Source: CAVSRC01 sp963732845
Lineage (GTDB): Bacteria > Pseudomonadota > Alphaproteobacteria > Rhizobiales > Kaistiaceae
Assembly: GCA_963732845.1 (NCBI GenBank)
Contig: CAVTBE010000004.1
Location: 72,711-136,710, forward strand
Length of the DNA: 64,000 nucleotides
Reading direction: 5' to 3'
Each line of letters begins with the position of its first letter. The stretch's first letter is position 1. This document shows positions 36,012 to 45,617 of this stretch, piece by piece. Both the position numbers and the translations under genes were made by a program. The notes under the pieces are model-generated. The model was not told the DNA's origin. It was given only the letters and a program-made list of their open reading frames with translations, and did not search any database.

Positions 36012-36989
36012 ATGCCCTCCATTCAAGACTTCCCCTTCGGCGCCTTCGTCGTCGAGACCGCCTTCCTCGACGACACCGCGGTCTATGCGCTGGGCGACGG
36101 CACGGTACGCCGCGCTGCCGGCCCGGCGGCGGAAGGTGGACATGTCCACGCCGGCGCCATCCTCGCTGCGACGCCGTCGCTCGACGGCAAGGTCCTGATC
36201 ACCGGCGGCGATGACGGGCTGGTTGCTGCGACCGATGCCACCGGCAAGGCGATCAAGCTTGCCGAGCGGCCGCGCAAGTGGATCGACCATGTCGCCGCCG
36301 GACCGGCCGGCACCGTCGCCTTTGCCTCCGGCCGTCAGGCCTTTGTGCGGCTCACCGACGGGCGCGAGCGCACCTTCGATCATGCCCGCGCCGTCGGCGG
36401 CATCGCCTTCGCGCCGAAGGGGCTGCGGCTGGCGGTGGCGCGGTATGAGGGCGTGACGCTGTGGTGGGCCGGAACCGAGGCGGAGCCGACCCAGTACGCC
36501 TGGAAGGGCGCCCATATCGGCGTCACCTTCTCGCCCGACGGGCGCAACCTCGTCACCGTCATGCAAGAGAACGCGCTGCATGGCTGGCGCGTGGACGACG
36601 GCCGCGACATGCGCATGACCGGCTATCCGGCCAAGCCGCGCTCGCTGTCATGGTCAGTCAAGGGGCGCTTCCTCGCCTCGTCGGGGGCGAATGCCGCGAT
36701 CCTGTGGCCGTTCCACTACAAGGACGGGCCGATGGGGCGTCAGCCGCTGCAGCTCGGCGCGCGCGAGGAACTCGCCACGCGCGTCGCCTGTCATCCGACC
36801 GAGGAAATTGTGGCGGTGGGCTATCGCGACGGCATGGTGCTGGCCGTGCGCTTTGCCGATTCGGAGGAGGCGCTGCTCAGGCGGCCGGGCGGCGGCCCGA
36901 TATCGGCACTCGCCTGGGACAAGCGCGGCACAAGACTAGCTTTCGGCACCGAGGAAGGCGCCGCCGGCATCGTCGACATCGCCGGCTGA
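36012..36989 (+). CDS. WD40-repeat beta-propeller protein (325 aa)
   Basis: Protein built from about seven WD-like repeats (for example GAILAATPSLDGKVLITGGDDGLVAAT, GVTFSPDGRNLVTVMQENALHGW, ISALAWDKRGTRLAFGTEEG). No signal peptide, so cytoplasmic. Function unknown. It resembles the WD40 protein often found beside COG0523 GTPase genes, which suggests a scaffold or metal-related role. Starts 21 bases after the PLP decarboxylase stop. Confidence 0.85.
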   Translation: MPSIQDFPFGAFVVETAFLDDTAVYALGDGTVRRAAGPAAEGGHVHAGAILAATPSLDGKVLITGGDDGLVAATDATGKAIKLAERPRKWIDHVAAGPAGTVAFASGRQAFVRLTDGRERTFDHARAVGGIAFAPKGLRLAVARYEGVTLWWAGTEAEPTQYAWKGAHIGVTFSPDGRNLVTVMQENALHGWRVDDGRDMRMTGYPAKPRSLSWSVKGRFLASSGANAAILWPFHYKDGPMGRQPLQLGAREELATRVACHPTEEIVAVGYRDGMVLAVRFADSEEALLRRPGGGPISALAWDKRGTRLAFGTEEGAAGIVDIAG

Positions 36990-37037
36990 TCCGTCCGGCG
37001 CCCGGATGATGCGCCGCAATCGGCGGCGGCGCGCGCT

Positions 37038-38034
37038 TCACTGATCCTGGTGCGGGCGCACGATCAGGATCTCCAGCTCCTTCTCCGGGTAGAAGTTGCG
37101 GGCGGTGAATGCGAAGGTGACCGGATCGACGAACGTGCGCGCGCTCGCGCCGCAGAGGCTGACCAGCGCATCGGGGTTGTTCTTGTCCACCTGCAGGCGG
37201 AACGACTTGATCGGCGCCGCCCAGTTGTTGGCGGTGGTCAGGATGTAGCGGATGCGCAGCCCCTCGAGAAAACCGCCGTGTCGGCCGGCCAGGGCATCGA
37301 CCTTGCTTTCGACGGCGCGGGCAAAGTCATCGTCAATGCAATATCGCGTTCGGTACGAGTCGTTGGTTGCGTCCGTCCGGTCGAAGAAGCTGTAGCCGAC
37401 AACCGGCCGGTAGCGATGCTCGACCAGGACTTCCTTGCCGGGCGGGAAGGTCTGCTCCCAGTAGAAGGAGAGGTCGAGGCGCCAGACCGAATTCGATCTG
37501 GCCGGATTGCACCGTGACCAGGCCCGCGCGGTTGAGCTCGGCCACGTCGTCGGCGGGCAGGGCCTTGAGCTTGCGGAAGATGCCTTCGGCGAACGGGTTG
37601 AGCGGCAGGCCCTTTTGACGCAGGAGCGCCGTGCGGTCGACGCCGAAGATGCTGGCGCGGGCAGCGATCTTCGGAGTGATGGCCTTGCCGTTCACCGTGA
37701 CGGAGAAATCGACGAAGTTGTCGCGCGCCGGCTCGGGCAGCACGAGGTTCATGTGGTCCGGTTCCATCGCGTCGAGAGACGGCAGGGGGAAGGCGACAAG
37801 GAAGGTCGCCGGGGCATCGGTCGTGTTGATGAAGCGATAGGCGACGCTCACCCGATCGGGCGAGATGTAGAGATCCTCGGAGAGGAGCGTGACGACATCG
37901 TTGTGGATCAGCTGAAGGCCGCCGGCGCCAAGTTCGGCTGTGGAATCATTGGCAATCGCTGGTGCGGCGCCGGCAAGTGCCGCCAGGATCGCCAGGGCAA
38001 ACCGGCCTGATCTGCCCTGCAGGAGACGGGTCAT
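37038..38034 (-). pseudogene. DUF4424 secreted protein gene with one-base frameshift
   Basis: The gene begins MTRLLQGRSGRFALAILAAL, a signal peptide cleaved near APAIA, and reads as a DUF4424 protein (AELGAGGLQLIHNDVVTLLSEDLYI) to VTVQSGQIEF at about 37489. The next part is in another frame: VWRLDLSFYWEQTFPPGKEV, HRYRPVVGYSFFD and a C-terminus ending RPHQDQ at the stop 37038-37040. Removing one C from the CC at 37487-37488 joins them into a 331-residue protein. DUF4424 proteins are periplasmic and of unknown function. Sequencing error or genuine mutation; the remainder is well conserved. Confidence 0.8.
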
Positions 38035-38246
38035 CGCGTCCTCCCGGTCAAAGCGTGATCACGGTGACAGGCTAGAACCTTTCGCCGCCGGAGGGAATCG
38101 ATTCCGCCGGGCGGCCGGTGCGACATGTGCCCGCCGGCGAGGAGATCCTCCGCCGGGAGTTCTGCAATCCCGTGCGTCAGCGACGGCCAAATCCACGACT
38201 TGGTAACCGTCGCCGGCTAGGCTGGCGCCATTGCACATCAGAACTA

Positions 38247-39551
38247 ATGCGATTTGGCATGGGTGAACTCAGCAACACGGCCCTGCTGCTTGCCGAGGCG
38301 ACGCTCTATTTCGTCGTCATGACGGCGCTGTTCCGGCTGCGCAATCGTGTCGGCATCGGCGTCTTCTTCGCCGCGCTCGGCAGCATGCACTTTCTCGAGA
38401 CCTATCTCGCCGCGGTTCTCTACGTTCCCATTCTCGGCGGCTTCGTCGTCTCTCCGGGCTCGATCGTCCTTTTCTCCGGCAAGCTGGTGATGCTGCTCGT
38501 GGTCTACATCCGCGAGGACGCCGCCGTGGTGCGCCAGCCGATCTATGGTCTGCTCCTCGGCAACCTGCTGATTGTGACCTCGGTGCTGCTGCTGCGTCTT
38601 CACGCGCCGGTGCCGGTGCCCGGCCAGATCCCCGATCTCACCTTCCTCGACCAGACCGGCTGGCTGATGGTGTGGGGCACGACGCTGCTCTTCATCGATT
38701 CGATCCTCATCATCCTGCTCTACGAGCGCTCGGCGGCATGGCTGGGCAACCGGGTGATCCCGCGCATGCTGATCAGCGCGGCCGTGGTGCTGACCTTCGA
38801 CCAGATCGGTTTCTTCACGGCGCTGCATTTCTACGTCGGCGCGCCGATGGAAGTGCTCTATGGCGGCTGGGCCGCCAAGATGGGCGCGGCTGCCGTCTAT
38901 GCGGTGTTCGCCGGCCTCTACCTGCGTTTCGGCGAGGCCGGGCAGTTGACCCGGCGCCGCGTCAGCGACGTCTTCGAGACGCTCACCTACCGCGAGCGCT
39001 ATGAGGCGCTCTTGCGCCAGAGCGGCTATGACGCGCTGACCGGGCTGTTCGACCGCGGCCGTTTCGACCGTGAGGGCCAGCGCGCGCTCGACCGTGCGGG
39101 TTCGATGCAGCCGCTGAGCCTGCTGGTCATCGACGTCGATCACTTCAAGGCCATCAACGATCGTTACGGCCATGCCGTCGGCGACGAGGCGCTGCGCCAG
39201 ATCGCGCGCGAACTGGATTCGGCGACGCGCACCAACGACCGCGTCTATCGCTATGGCGGCGAGGAATTCATCGTGCTCAGCCAGGGGCTGCCGCACGCGG
39301 CCGCGATCCTGGCGGCCGAGCGTCTGCGCCTCGGCGTCTCAGGCCTGACGATCGCGGGGATCGCCGAACCGATCACGGTCAGCATCGGCGTCGCCACGGC
39401 GCCGCAGGACGGCGCCGAACTCAGGCCGTTGTTCGCCGTTGCCGACCAGCGCCTCTATCAGGCCAAGGCCGATGGGCGCGACCGCGTGCGCGGCACTGAC
39501 TCGACCGCTGCGGACATCGCGCCGGGCCGGCCCGCCGCCGGCCGGCGCTGA
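38247..39551 (+). CDS. Membrane-anchored diguanylate cyclase (GGDEF, 434 aa)
   Basis: N-terminal half contains about seven hydrophobic helices (ALLLAEATLYFVVMTALFRL onwards), then a short linker and a GGDEF domain from about residue 265. The active site is GGEEF at 337-341, and the I-site R-x-x-D (RTND, 328-331) is present, five residues before it. It therefore should make c-di-GMP with product inhibition. No sensor domain other than the membrane region was recognised. ATG at 38247 is preferred (MRFGMGELSN); 38259 is an alternative. The stop codon sits in a palindrome shared with the convergent homospermidine synthase gene. Confidence 0.92.
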   Translation: MRFGMGELSNTALLLAEATLYFVVMTALFRLRNRVGIGVFFAALGSMHFLETYLAAVLYVPILGGFVVSPGSIVLFSGKLVMLLVVYIREDAAVVRQPIYGLLLGNLLIVTSVLLLRLHAPVPVPGQIPDLTFLDQTGWLMVWGTTLLFIDSILIILLYERSAAWLGNRVIPRMLISAAVVLTFDQIGFFTALHFYVGAPMEVLYGGWAAKMGAAAVYAVFAGLYLRFGEAGQLTRRRVSDVFETLTYRERYEALLRQSGYDALTGLFDRGRFDREGQRALDRAGSMQPLSLLVIDVDHFKAINDRYGHAVGDEALRQIARELDSATRTNDRVYRYGGEEFIVLSQGLPHAAAILAAERLRLGVSGLTIAGIAEPITVSIGVATAPQDGAELRPLFAVADQRLYQAKADGRDRVRGTDSTAADIAPGRPAAGRR

Positions 39552-39578
39552 GCCGGGTCGGGAGCCGATGCCGGCTCA
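39549..39578. terminator. Palindrome spanning both convergent stop codons
   Basis: TGAGCCGG (39549-39556), 14-base loop, CCGGCTCA (39571-39578). The outer TGA and TCA are the actual stop codons of the GGDEF gene (plus) and homospermidine synthase (minus). It may serve as a compact bidirectional transcript end; no U-tract. Confidence 0.4.
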
Positions 39579-41012
39579 GTGCACCAGCACGTTGCGGAAC
39601 TGCCAGGGGTCGCTGGCGTCGATATCCTCGGGGAAGAGGCCGGGCCGGCCGGTGAGCGGCGTCCAGTCGGTGTAGGTGCCCTTGACCGGACCGAGATAGG
39701 GGCGCTGCACTTCGAGGCAGCGGCGATAGTCCATCTCGTCTGCCTCGACGATGCCGGCGTTCGGATTCTCCAGCGCCCACACCATGCCGGAGAGCACCGC
39801 CGAGGTCACCTGCAGGCCGGTGGCGTTCTGGTAGGGCGCCAGCGCGCGGGTCTCCTCGATGGAAAGCTGCGAGCCGTACCAGTAGGCGTTCCTGGCATGG
39901 CCGTAGAGGAGCACGCCGAGTTCGTCGATGCCGTCGACGATCTCGTGCTCGTCGAGGATGTGCTGCGCCTTCTCGTGCAGCGCGCCGCTGCCGAAGACTT
40001 CGTGCAGCGACAGCACCGCGTCGTTGGCCGGGTGGTAGGCGTAGTGGCAGGTCGGCCGATAGGTGACGGTGTCGCCGTCCTTCAGCGTGAAGTAGTCGGC
40101 GATCGAGATCGACTCGTTGTGGGTGACGAGGAAGCCGTATTGGGCGCCGGGCGTCGGGCACCAGGTCCTCACCCGCGTATTGGCGCCGGGCTGCAGCAGA
40201 TAGGCGCCGGCCCGGGCGCCGAGGTCGTGCAGCCGACCGTTCTCCGGCAGCCATTTCTCGTGCGTCCCCCAGCCCATCTCGGCCGGCTGCATGCCTTCCG
40301 ACACGAAGCCTTCCACCGACCAGGTGTTGACGAAGACGTCGCGCGGCTTCGGCTTGATGGATCGTTGGGTGTCGCGCTCGGCGATGTGGACACCCTTGAC
40401 GCCGAGGTCGCGCATCAGCCGCGCCCAGCCCTCGCGGTCGTCCGGTCCGGGCTCGGTAAAGGGATGATCGAGGTCGGCGGCGAGGTTGACCAGCGCCTGC
40501 TTGACGAACCAGGAGACCATGCCGGGATTGGCGCCGCAGCAGGAGATGGCGGTGGTGCCACCCGGATTCTTTGCCTTTTCGGCGCGCACGGTTGTCCTCA
40601 GCGCGTTGTTGGTGCGCGCTTCCGGTTGCGCCGCGGTGTCGAAATAGAAGCCCGGCCAGGGCTCGACCACCGTGTCGATGTAGGGAACGCCGAGTTCGCG
40701 GGCGAGGCGCATGATTTCCAGCGACGAGGTGTCCACCGACAGGTTCACGCAGAAGCCGGTGCCGCCGCCTTCGGTCAGCAACGGCGCGAGCACCGCACGA
40801 TAGTTCTCCGGCGTCAACTCGACATTGGCGAAGCGGATGCCCCGGCGGTCGAGCAGCGGTTGCACGCTGGCATCCGGGTCGACGACCACCATGCGCGCCT
40901 GATCGAATGTGAAGTGGCGCTCGATCAGGGGCAGGGTGCCCTTGCCGATCGAGCCGAAGCCAATCATGACGATGGGGCCGTCGATCTTGCCGTAGACGGG
41001 CCATTCGGCCAT
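39576..41012 (-). CDS. hss: Homospermidine synthase (478 aa)
   Basis: NAD-dependent enzyme that joins two putrescines to sym-homospermidine, the typical long polyamine of many Rhizobiales. The Rossmann loop IGFGSIGKGT is at residues 17-26. GFCVNLSVDTSSLEIM, WNTWSVEGF-type segments (VFVNTWSVEGFVSEGMQPAEMGWGT) and the length near 477 match the Blastochloris viridis type enzyme. ATG at 41012 gives the normal N-terminus MAEWPVYGKIDGP; a further in-frame start at 41084 is unlikely. The matching ornithine decarboxylase lies at 50111-51242. Confidence 0.95.
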   Translation of the reverse strand: MAEWPVYGKIDGPIVMIGFGSIGKGTLPLIERHFTFDQARMVVVDPDASVQPLLDRRGIRFANVELTPENYRAVLAPLLTEGGGTGFCVNLSVDTSSLEIMRLARELGVPYIDTVVEPWPGFYFDTAAQPEARTNNALRTTVRAEKAKNPGGTTAISCCGANPGMVSWFVKQALVNLAADLDHPFTEPGPDDREGWARLMRDLGVKGVHIAERDTQRSIKPKPRDVFVNTWSVEGFVSEGMQPAEMGWGTHEKWLPENGRLHDLGARAGAYLLQPGANTRVRTWCPTPGAQYGFLVTHNESISIADYFTLKDGDTVTYRPTCHYAYHPANDAVLSLHEVFGSGALHEKAQHILDEHEIVDGIDELGVLLYGHARNAYWYGSQLSIEETRALAPYQNATGLQVTSAVLSGMVWALENPNAGIVEADEMDYRRCLEVQRPYLGPVKGTYTDWTPLTGRPGLFPEDIDASDPWQFRNVLVH

Positions 41013-41039
41013 CGCTTTTCTCCCTGGCTTGGAAATTTG

Positions 41040-41053
41040 TGGCGGATCCGCCA
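41040..41053. promoter_or_regulatory. 14-bp perfect palindrome upstream of hss
   Basis: TGGCGGATCCGCCA lies 28 bases upstream of the homospermidine synthase start and in the divergent region shared with the S41-type protease gene. It could be an operator or a transcript hairpin; no regulator can be named. Confidence 0.35.
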
Positions 41054-41173
41054 GGGCCGTGATTGGCGGCAATTGCCCCCGCAAGTCAACCCGCGGACCG
41101 GAACCCGCGGCCCTTGGCCCGCCACACTCGGCCCCTAATTTGGAAATGGAAGCGATGGGGAGGGACCCCGATC

Positions 41174-42439
41174 ATGACAGCACGCCGACTGGCGCTTGCC
41201 GCGCTGCTCGTCCTCGTTCCTGCCGGGATCGCGGCTCCCGCAGCCGCGGAGGACCTGCCGCGCTCCGGCAATGCCGTGTTCGACCGCACGGTCGATCTCG
41301 TCAACGCGCACTTCTTCTCGACCGCGGCGCTGCCGCAGTTCAATGGGGCGGCGGCGCTGGCGGCCGCCCAGATGCCCGACCTCAAGGACGCCGCGCCCGG
41401 CGTCGTCGGCGACGCGGTCCGGTTCGTCCTCGGCAGCCTGAATGCCTCCCATACCGGGCGCTTCACGCCGGACCAGGTGGACTATTACGAATTGGCCGAC
41501 GTGTTCCGTTTCGCGCTCCGCCAGGACATGCGCCGGCTGTTCCCGCCAAGGGGAAATGTGACCTATGCCGGTATCGGCATGGCCAGCGCCACGATCGACG
41601 GCAAGACCTTTGCTACCCACGTCTATGACGGCGGGCCGGCGGCGAAGGCCGGCGTTCTCACCGGCGACGAGATCGTCTCGGTGGACGGCGCGCCGTTTGC
41701 CGAGATCGGTTCATTTCGCGGCAAGGCGGGCACGACGGCGCATCTGGCGGTGCGGCGCGCGCCCGACACCGCGCCGATCGCCATCGACGTGCCGGTTGCG
41801 GAAATCCAGCCGGGCGATCTCTTCGTCAAGGCGATCTCCGACAGCGTGAAAAGCATCGACCAGGGCGGCGAGCGTATCGGCTATGTCCGTCTCTGGGCCT
41901 ATACGCGCGGCGACGCGGTGATCCAGATCCTCTACGACGAACTCGGCAAGGGCCGGCTCAAGGACGTCGACGGACTGGTGCTCGACCTCAGGAGCAAATG
42001 GGGCGGGGCGCCGGGCGATGCGGCCGAGACCTTCGTCGGCGGCGCTGCCGACATGGTGGGCATCAACCGCGACGGAACGCGCAACATCGTCACCTTCCGC
42101 TGGCACAAGCCGGTAGTCGCCATCATCGACGGCGGCACGCGCAGCGGCATGGAGGCGCTGGCCTATTCGCTGAAGAAGAACGGCGTACCGATGGTCGGGG
42201 CACCGACCGCCGGCAATGTGCTGGCCGGCACGGCTTACCTCTTGCCCGACAACAGCCTGCTGGAACTGGCGGTGGCCGATGTGCTGGTGGACGGCAAGCG
42301 GCTGGAAGGTAATCCGGTTGAGCCGGACGTCGCCGTGCCGTTCGACCCGCGCTATGCCGCCGGCCACGATCCGCAGCTCGACGCGGCCATCGCGCTGATG
42401 GCCGAGCGCCTGTCGGACGAGGGCGACGGGGTCAACTGA
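41174..42439 (+). CDS. S41-family peptidase-like protein with PDZ domain (421 aa)
   Basis: Exported protein: signal peptide MTARRLALAALLVLVPAGIA with cleavage around PAAAED. A PDZ domain follows (YAGIGMASATIDGKT, DGGPAAKAGVLTGDEIVSVDG), then a C-terminal-processing-peptidase fold. The Ser position is in IDGGTRSGMEALAYSL. The region where CtpA-type enzymes carry the Lys (TFGKG) reads TAGNVLAG, so the Ser/Lys dyad seems incomplete. It may be an S41B-like or inactive member acting in the periplasm. Start at 41174 begins the signal peptide. Confidence 0.83.
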   Translation: MTARRLALAALLVLVPAGIAAPAAAEDLPRSGNAVFDRTVDLVNAHFFSTAALPQFNGAAALAAAQMPDLKDAAPGVVGDAVRFVLGSLNASHTGRFTPDQVDYYELADVFRFALRQDMRRLFPPRGNVTYAGIGMASATIDGKTFATHVYDGGPAAKAGVLTGDEIVSVDGAPFAEIGSFRGKAGTTAHLAVRRAPDTAPIAIDVPVAEIQPGDLFVKAISDSVKSIDQGGERIGYVRLWAYTRGDAVIQILYDELGKGRLKDVDGLVLDLRSKWGGAPGDAAETFVGGAADMVGINRDGTRNIVTFRWHKPVVAIIDGGTRSGMEALAYSLKKNGVPMVGAPTAGNVLAGTAYLLPDNSLLELAVADVLVDGKRLEGNPVEPDVAVPFDPRYAAGHDPQLDAAIALMAERLSDEGDGVN

Positions 42440-42520
42440 CCGGCGGGCTACAAAGCGCGGTGCGGGAGGACTATATCAGGTCTTCCTCCCGTTCCCTTCT
42501 TCTCCCGCGCGGACGTGCCC

Positions 42521-44569
42521 ATGACCCTGCCCAGCGACAACCCGCTTCTCGAACCATGGGACGAATCCGGGGAAGGCCTTGGCCTGCCGCCCTTCGACCG
42601 GATCAGGCCCGAGCACTTCCGCCCGGCCTTCGATGTCGCCATGGCGGCGCAAAGAGAGACGGTCGACAGAATCGCGCAATCGGCCGAGCCGGCGAGCTTC
42701 GCCAACACGATCGTCGCAATGGAGACGAGCGGCTTCGACCTCGAACGGGTGGCGGCGGTGTTCTTCCACCTTGCCTCGGCCGACACCAATCCGGCGCTGC
42801 AGGCGGTGGAACGCGAGATCGCGCCGTTGCTCGCCCGCCACAGCAATGCGATCTATCTCGATGCGGCACTGTTTCAGCGGGTCGACGCGCTCTGGCAGAT
42901 GCGCGACACGCTCGGCCTCGACGACGAGCAGCGTCAGGTGCTCGACCGTTACCACACCATCTTCGTGCGTGCCGGCGCGGCGCTCTCCGAGGCTGGCAAG
43001 ACGCGGCTTAAGGAAATCAGCGAGCGGCTGGCGGCGCTCGGCACCGAGTTCAGCCAGAACGTGCTTGCCGCCGAGAACGACTTCCATCTGGTGCTGGAGA
43101 GCGAAGACGATCTCGCCGGCCTGCCCGAATCGGTGCGTTCGGCGGCGGCCGAGGCGGCGCGCGACCGTGGCCTGCCGGGCAAACATGTCATCACCCTGTC
43201 GCGCTCGTCGATCGAGCCTTTCCTGCAATCTTCCACCCGCCGCGACCTGCGCGAGAAGGCCTTCACGGCCTGGGTAAAGCGCGGCGAAAAGGAGAATGCG
43301 GCGCTGATCGGCGAGACCGTTCGCCTGCGCAACGAGCGGGCGCGGCTGATGGGCTACGAGACCTTCGCTCATTTCCGTCTGGCCGATTCGATGGCCAAGA
43401 CGCCGGAAGCGGTGGCCAACCTGCTCAACGCGGTGTGGGAGCCGGCGCTCCGCCGTGTCGCGAGGGAAGGGCAGGCGCTGCAGGCGATGATCGCGGCGGA
43501 CGGCAACAATTTCCGCCTGGCGCCGTGGGACTGGCGCCACTATGCCGAGCGCCAGCGCAAGGCCGAATTCGATTTCGACGAGGCGGAGCTGGAGCCTTAT
43601 CTGCAGCTCGACAACGTGATTGCCGCCGCCTTCGACGTCGCGCACCGCCTGTTCGGCCTCGCCTTCGCGGAGGTGAAGGGGCTCAAGCTCTACCGGCCGG
43701 AGGTGCGCGTCTGGCGGGTGGCGGGCAAGGGCGGCCGCTTCGTCGGCCTCTTCCTGGCCGACTATTTCGCCAGGGCCACCAAGCGCAGCGGCGCCTGGAT
43801 GTCGGGCCTGCGCGACCAGCACAAGCTCGCCGGCGACGTGCGCCCGATCGTCTTGAACACGATGAACTTCGCCAAGGCGCCGGAAGGCAAGCCGACACTG
43901 ATCTCGTTCGAGGATGCGCGCACGCTCTTCCACGAATTCGGCCATGCGCTGCACGGCCTGCTTTCCGATGTGACCTATCCGCTGATCTCCGGAACCAGCG
44001 TGGCGCGCGATTTCGTCGAGCTGCCTTCGCAGCTCTACGAGCACTGGCTGGAGCAGCCGGAGGTGCTGCGCCGCTTCGCGCTCCACGCCGAGACCGGCCA
44101 GCCGATGCCCGAAGCGCTGCTCGAGAAGGTGCTGGCGGCGCGCCGCTTCAACCAGGGCTTCGCCACGGTCGAATACACCTCCTCGGCGCTGGTCGATCTC
44201 GGCCTGCACCTCGCCTCCGACACCGACGACATCGACGTGCTCGCCTTCGAACGCGACGCTCTTCAGCGCATCCACATGCCGGAGACGGTGGTTCCGCGCC
44301 ACCGCACGCCACACTTCCAGCACATTTTCGCCGGCGAGGGCTATGCGTCGGGCTATTACAGCTATCTGTGGTCGGAGGTGCTCGACGCCGACGCCTTCGA
44401 GGCCTTCGCCGAAACCGGCGACATCTTCGACGCGCAAACGGCCGGGCGCCTGCACGACCACGTCTATTCGGCCGGCTACCGGCGCGACCCGGCGGAGGCC
44501 TATGCCGCCTTCCGCGGGCGCATGCCCTCGACCGAACCGCTGCTCAGAAAACGCGGGCTCGCCGACTGA
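42521..44569 (+). CDS. dcp: M3-family oligopeptidase, peptidyl-dipeptidase Dcp type (682 aa)
   Basis: Large cytoplasmic zinc metallopeptidase. The zinc motif HEFGH is at residues 471-475 (LFHEFGHALHGLL), with the third ligand Glu expected in the following helix. The N-terminus (NPLLEPWDESGEGLGLPPFDRI) and HFQHIFAGEGYASGYYSYLWSEVL near the end are typical of the Dcp/oligopeptidase A branch. It degrades short peptides; it would complement peptide uptake by the dipeptide-type ABC transporter elsewhere in the window. ATG 42521 is preferred over an upstream in-frame GTG at 42515. Confidence 0.93.
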   Translation: MTLPSDNPLLEPWDESGEGLGLPPFDRIRPEHFRPAFDVAMAAQRETVDRIAQSAEPASFANTIVAMETSGFDLERVAAVFFHLASADTNPALQAVEREIAPLLARHSNAIYLDAALFQRVDALWQMRDTLGLDDEQRQVLDRYHTIFVRAGAALSEAGKTRLKEISERLAALGTEFSQNVLAAENDFHLVLESEDDLAGLPESVRSAAAEAARDRGLPGKHVITLSRSSIEPFLQSSTRRDLREKAFTAWVKRGEKENAALIGETVRLRNERARLMGYETFAHFRLADSMAKTPEAVANLLNAVWEPALRRVAREGQALQAMIAADGNNFRLAPWDWRHYAERQRKAEFDFDEAELEPYLQLDNVIAAAFDVAHRLFGLAFAEVKGLKLYRPEVRVWRVAGKGGRFVGLFLADYFARATKRSGAWMSGLRDQHKLAGDVRPIVLNTMNFAKAPEGKPTLISFEDARTLFHEFGHALHGLLSDVTYPLISGTSVARDFVELPSQLYEHWLEQPEVLRRFALHAETGQPMPEALLEKVLAARRFNQGFATVEYTSSALVDLGLHLASDTDDIDVLAFERDALQRIHMPETVVPRHRTPHFQHIFAGEGYASGYYSYLWSEVLDADAFEAFAETGDIFDAQTAGRLHDHVYSAGYRRDPAEAYAAFRGRMPSTEPLLRKRGLAD

Positions 44570-44605
44570 CCGGCACAACGATCAAATCCAGGAGGAAGCA
44601 TTCCC

Positions 44606-45592
44606 ATGGCCAGTATTCTCTTCATCGGCGGTACCGGACAGATTTCGCTGCCCTGCGTTCACGAGGCGGTTGCAGCCGGCCATGCGGTGAGCGTGCTCAA
44701 CCGCGGCAAGACGGATGTCGGGCTGCCGGCGGGCGTCTCGGTCATCGTCGGCGACATGGACGACAGGGCGACCTATGCCGAACTCGGCGACCGGCATTTC
44801 GACGTCGTCTGCCAGTTCCGCGCCTACACGCCTGAGCAGATGAAGAAGGACATCGCCGCCTTCTCGGGCAAGACCGGGCAATACGTCTTCATCTCATCAG
44901 CCTCGGCCTATCAGAAGCCGGCGCGGCACTACATCATCACCGAGAAGACACCGGTGGAGAACCCGTACTGGCAATACAGCCGCGACAAGATCGCCTGCGA
45001 GACCATGCTGCGCAATCAAACGGCGCTGCCGTGGACGATCGTGCGGCCGAGCCACACGGTGCGCACCGGCATGCCGCTGGCGATCGGCGACGGCGATGCG
45101 GTCGCGCGGCGGCTGCTCCGCGGCGCACCGGTAATCGTCCATGGCGACGGAACGTCGCTGTGGACGCTGACGCGCTCGGCCGATCTGGCGGTGCCCTTCG
45201 TCAAGCTGCTTGGCAATCCCGCCGCGCTCGGCGAGGACTTCCACATCACCAACGACCGCGCCTTCACCTGGGACGAGATCACCAACGCCATTGCCGCCGG
45301 GCTCGGCGTCGCGGCGAGAATCGTGCATGTGCCGACCGACACGCTGGTGCGTTACAACAAGGACTGGGAAGGGCCGCTCACCGGCGACAAGAGCTGGTCG
45401 GCGCTGTTCGACAACAGCAAGGTGAAGCGGGTTGCCGGCGACTTCACCTGCGCCCAGGACCTGCCGACGATCCTCGAAGAGTCGATCGCCAACTTCAAAA
45501 AGCGCAACGCGACCGCCGACCGGGCGCCGCACGCGCTCGACCCGCTGATGGACCGCATCTGCGCCGAGCAGGCGGCGCTGGGGGTCGGCTGA
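44606..45592 (+). CDS. NAD-dependent epimerase/dehydratase-type SDR (328 aa)
   Basis: Extended SDR. The NAD loop FIGGTGQISLPCV is at residues 6-18, VIVGDMDD (acidic nucleotide turn) follows, and FISSASAYQKPA carries the Ser. The usual Tyr-x3-Lys is represented by YWQYSRDKIACE. Resembles nucleotide-sugar epimerases or atypical reductases; substrate unknown. The ATG follows AGGAGG by a suitable distance. Confidence 0.88.
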   Translation: MASILFIGGTGQISLPCVHEAVAAGHAVSVLNRGKTDVGLPAGVSVIVGDMDDRATYAELGDRHFDVVCQFRAYTPEQMKKDIAAFSGKTGQYVFISSASAYQKPARHYIITEKTPVENPYWQYSRDKIACETMLRNQTALPWTIVRPSHTVRTGMPLAIGDGDAVARRLLRGAPVIVHGDGTSLWTLTRSADLAVPFVKLLGNPAALGEDFHITNDRAFTWDEITNAIAAGLGVAARIVHVPTDTLVRYNKDWEGPLTGDKSWSALFDNSKVKRVAGDFTCAQDLPTILEESIANFKKRNATADRAPHALDPLMDRICAEQAALGVG

Positions 45593-45617
45593 CCGCGAAG
45601 GCCAACGGAGGCCGGCC

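Noticed and set aside
42476..44578. Minus-strand open frame (700 codons) opposite the M3 peptidase
   Set aside because: Shadow of a gene with an intact HEFGH motif on the plus strand.
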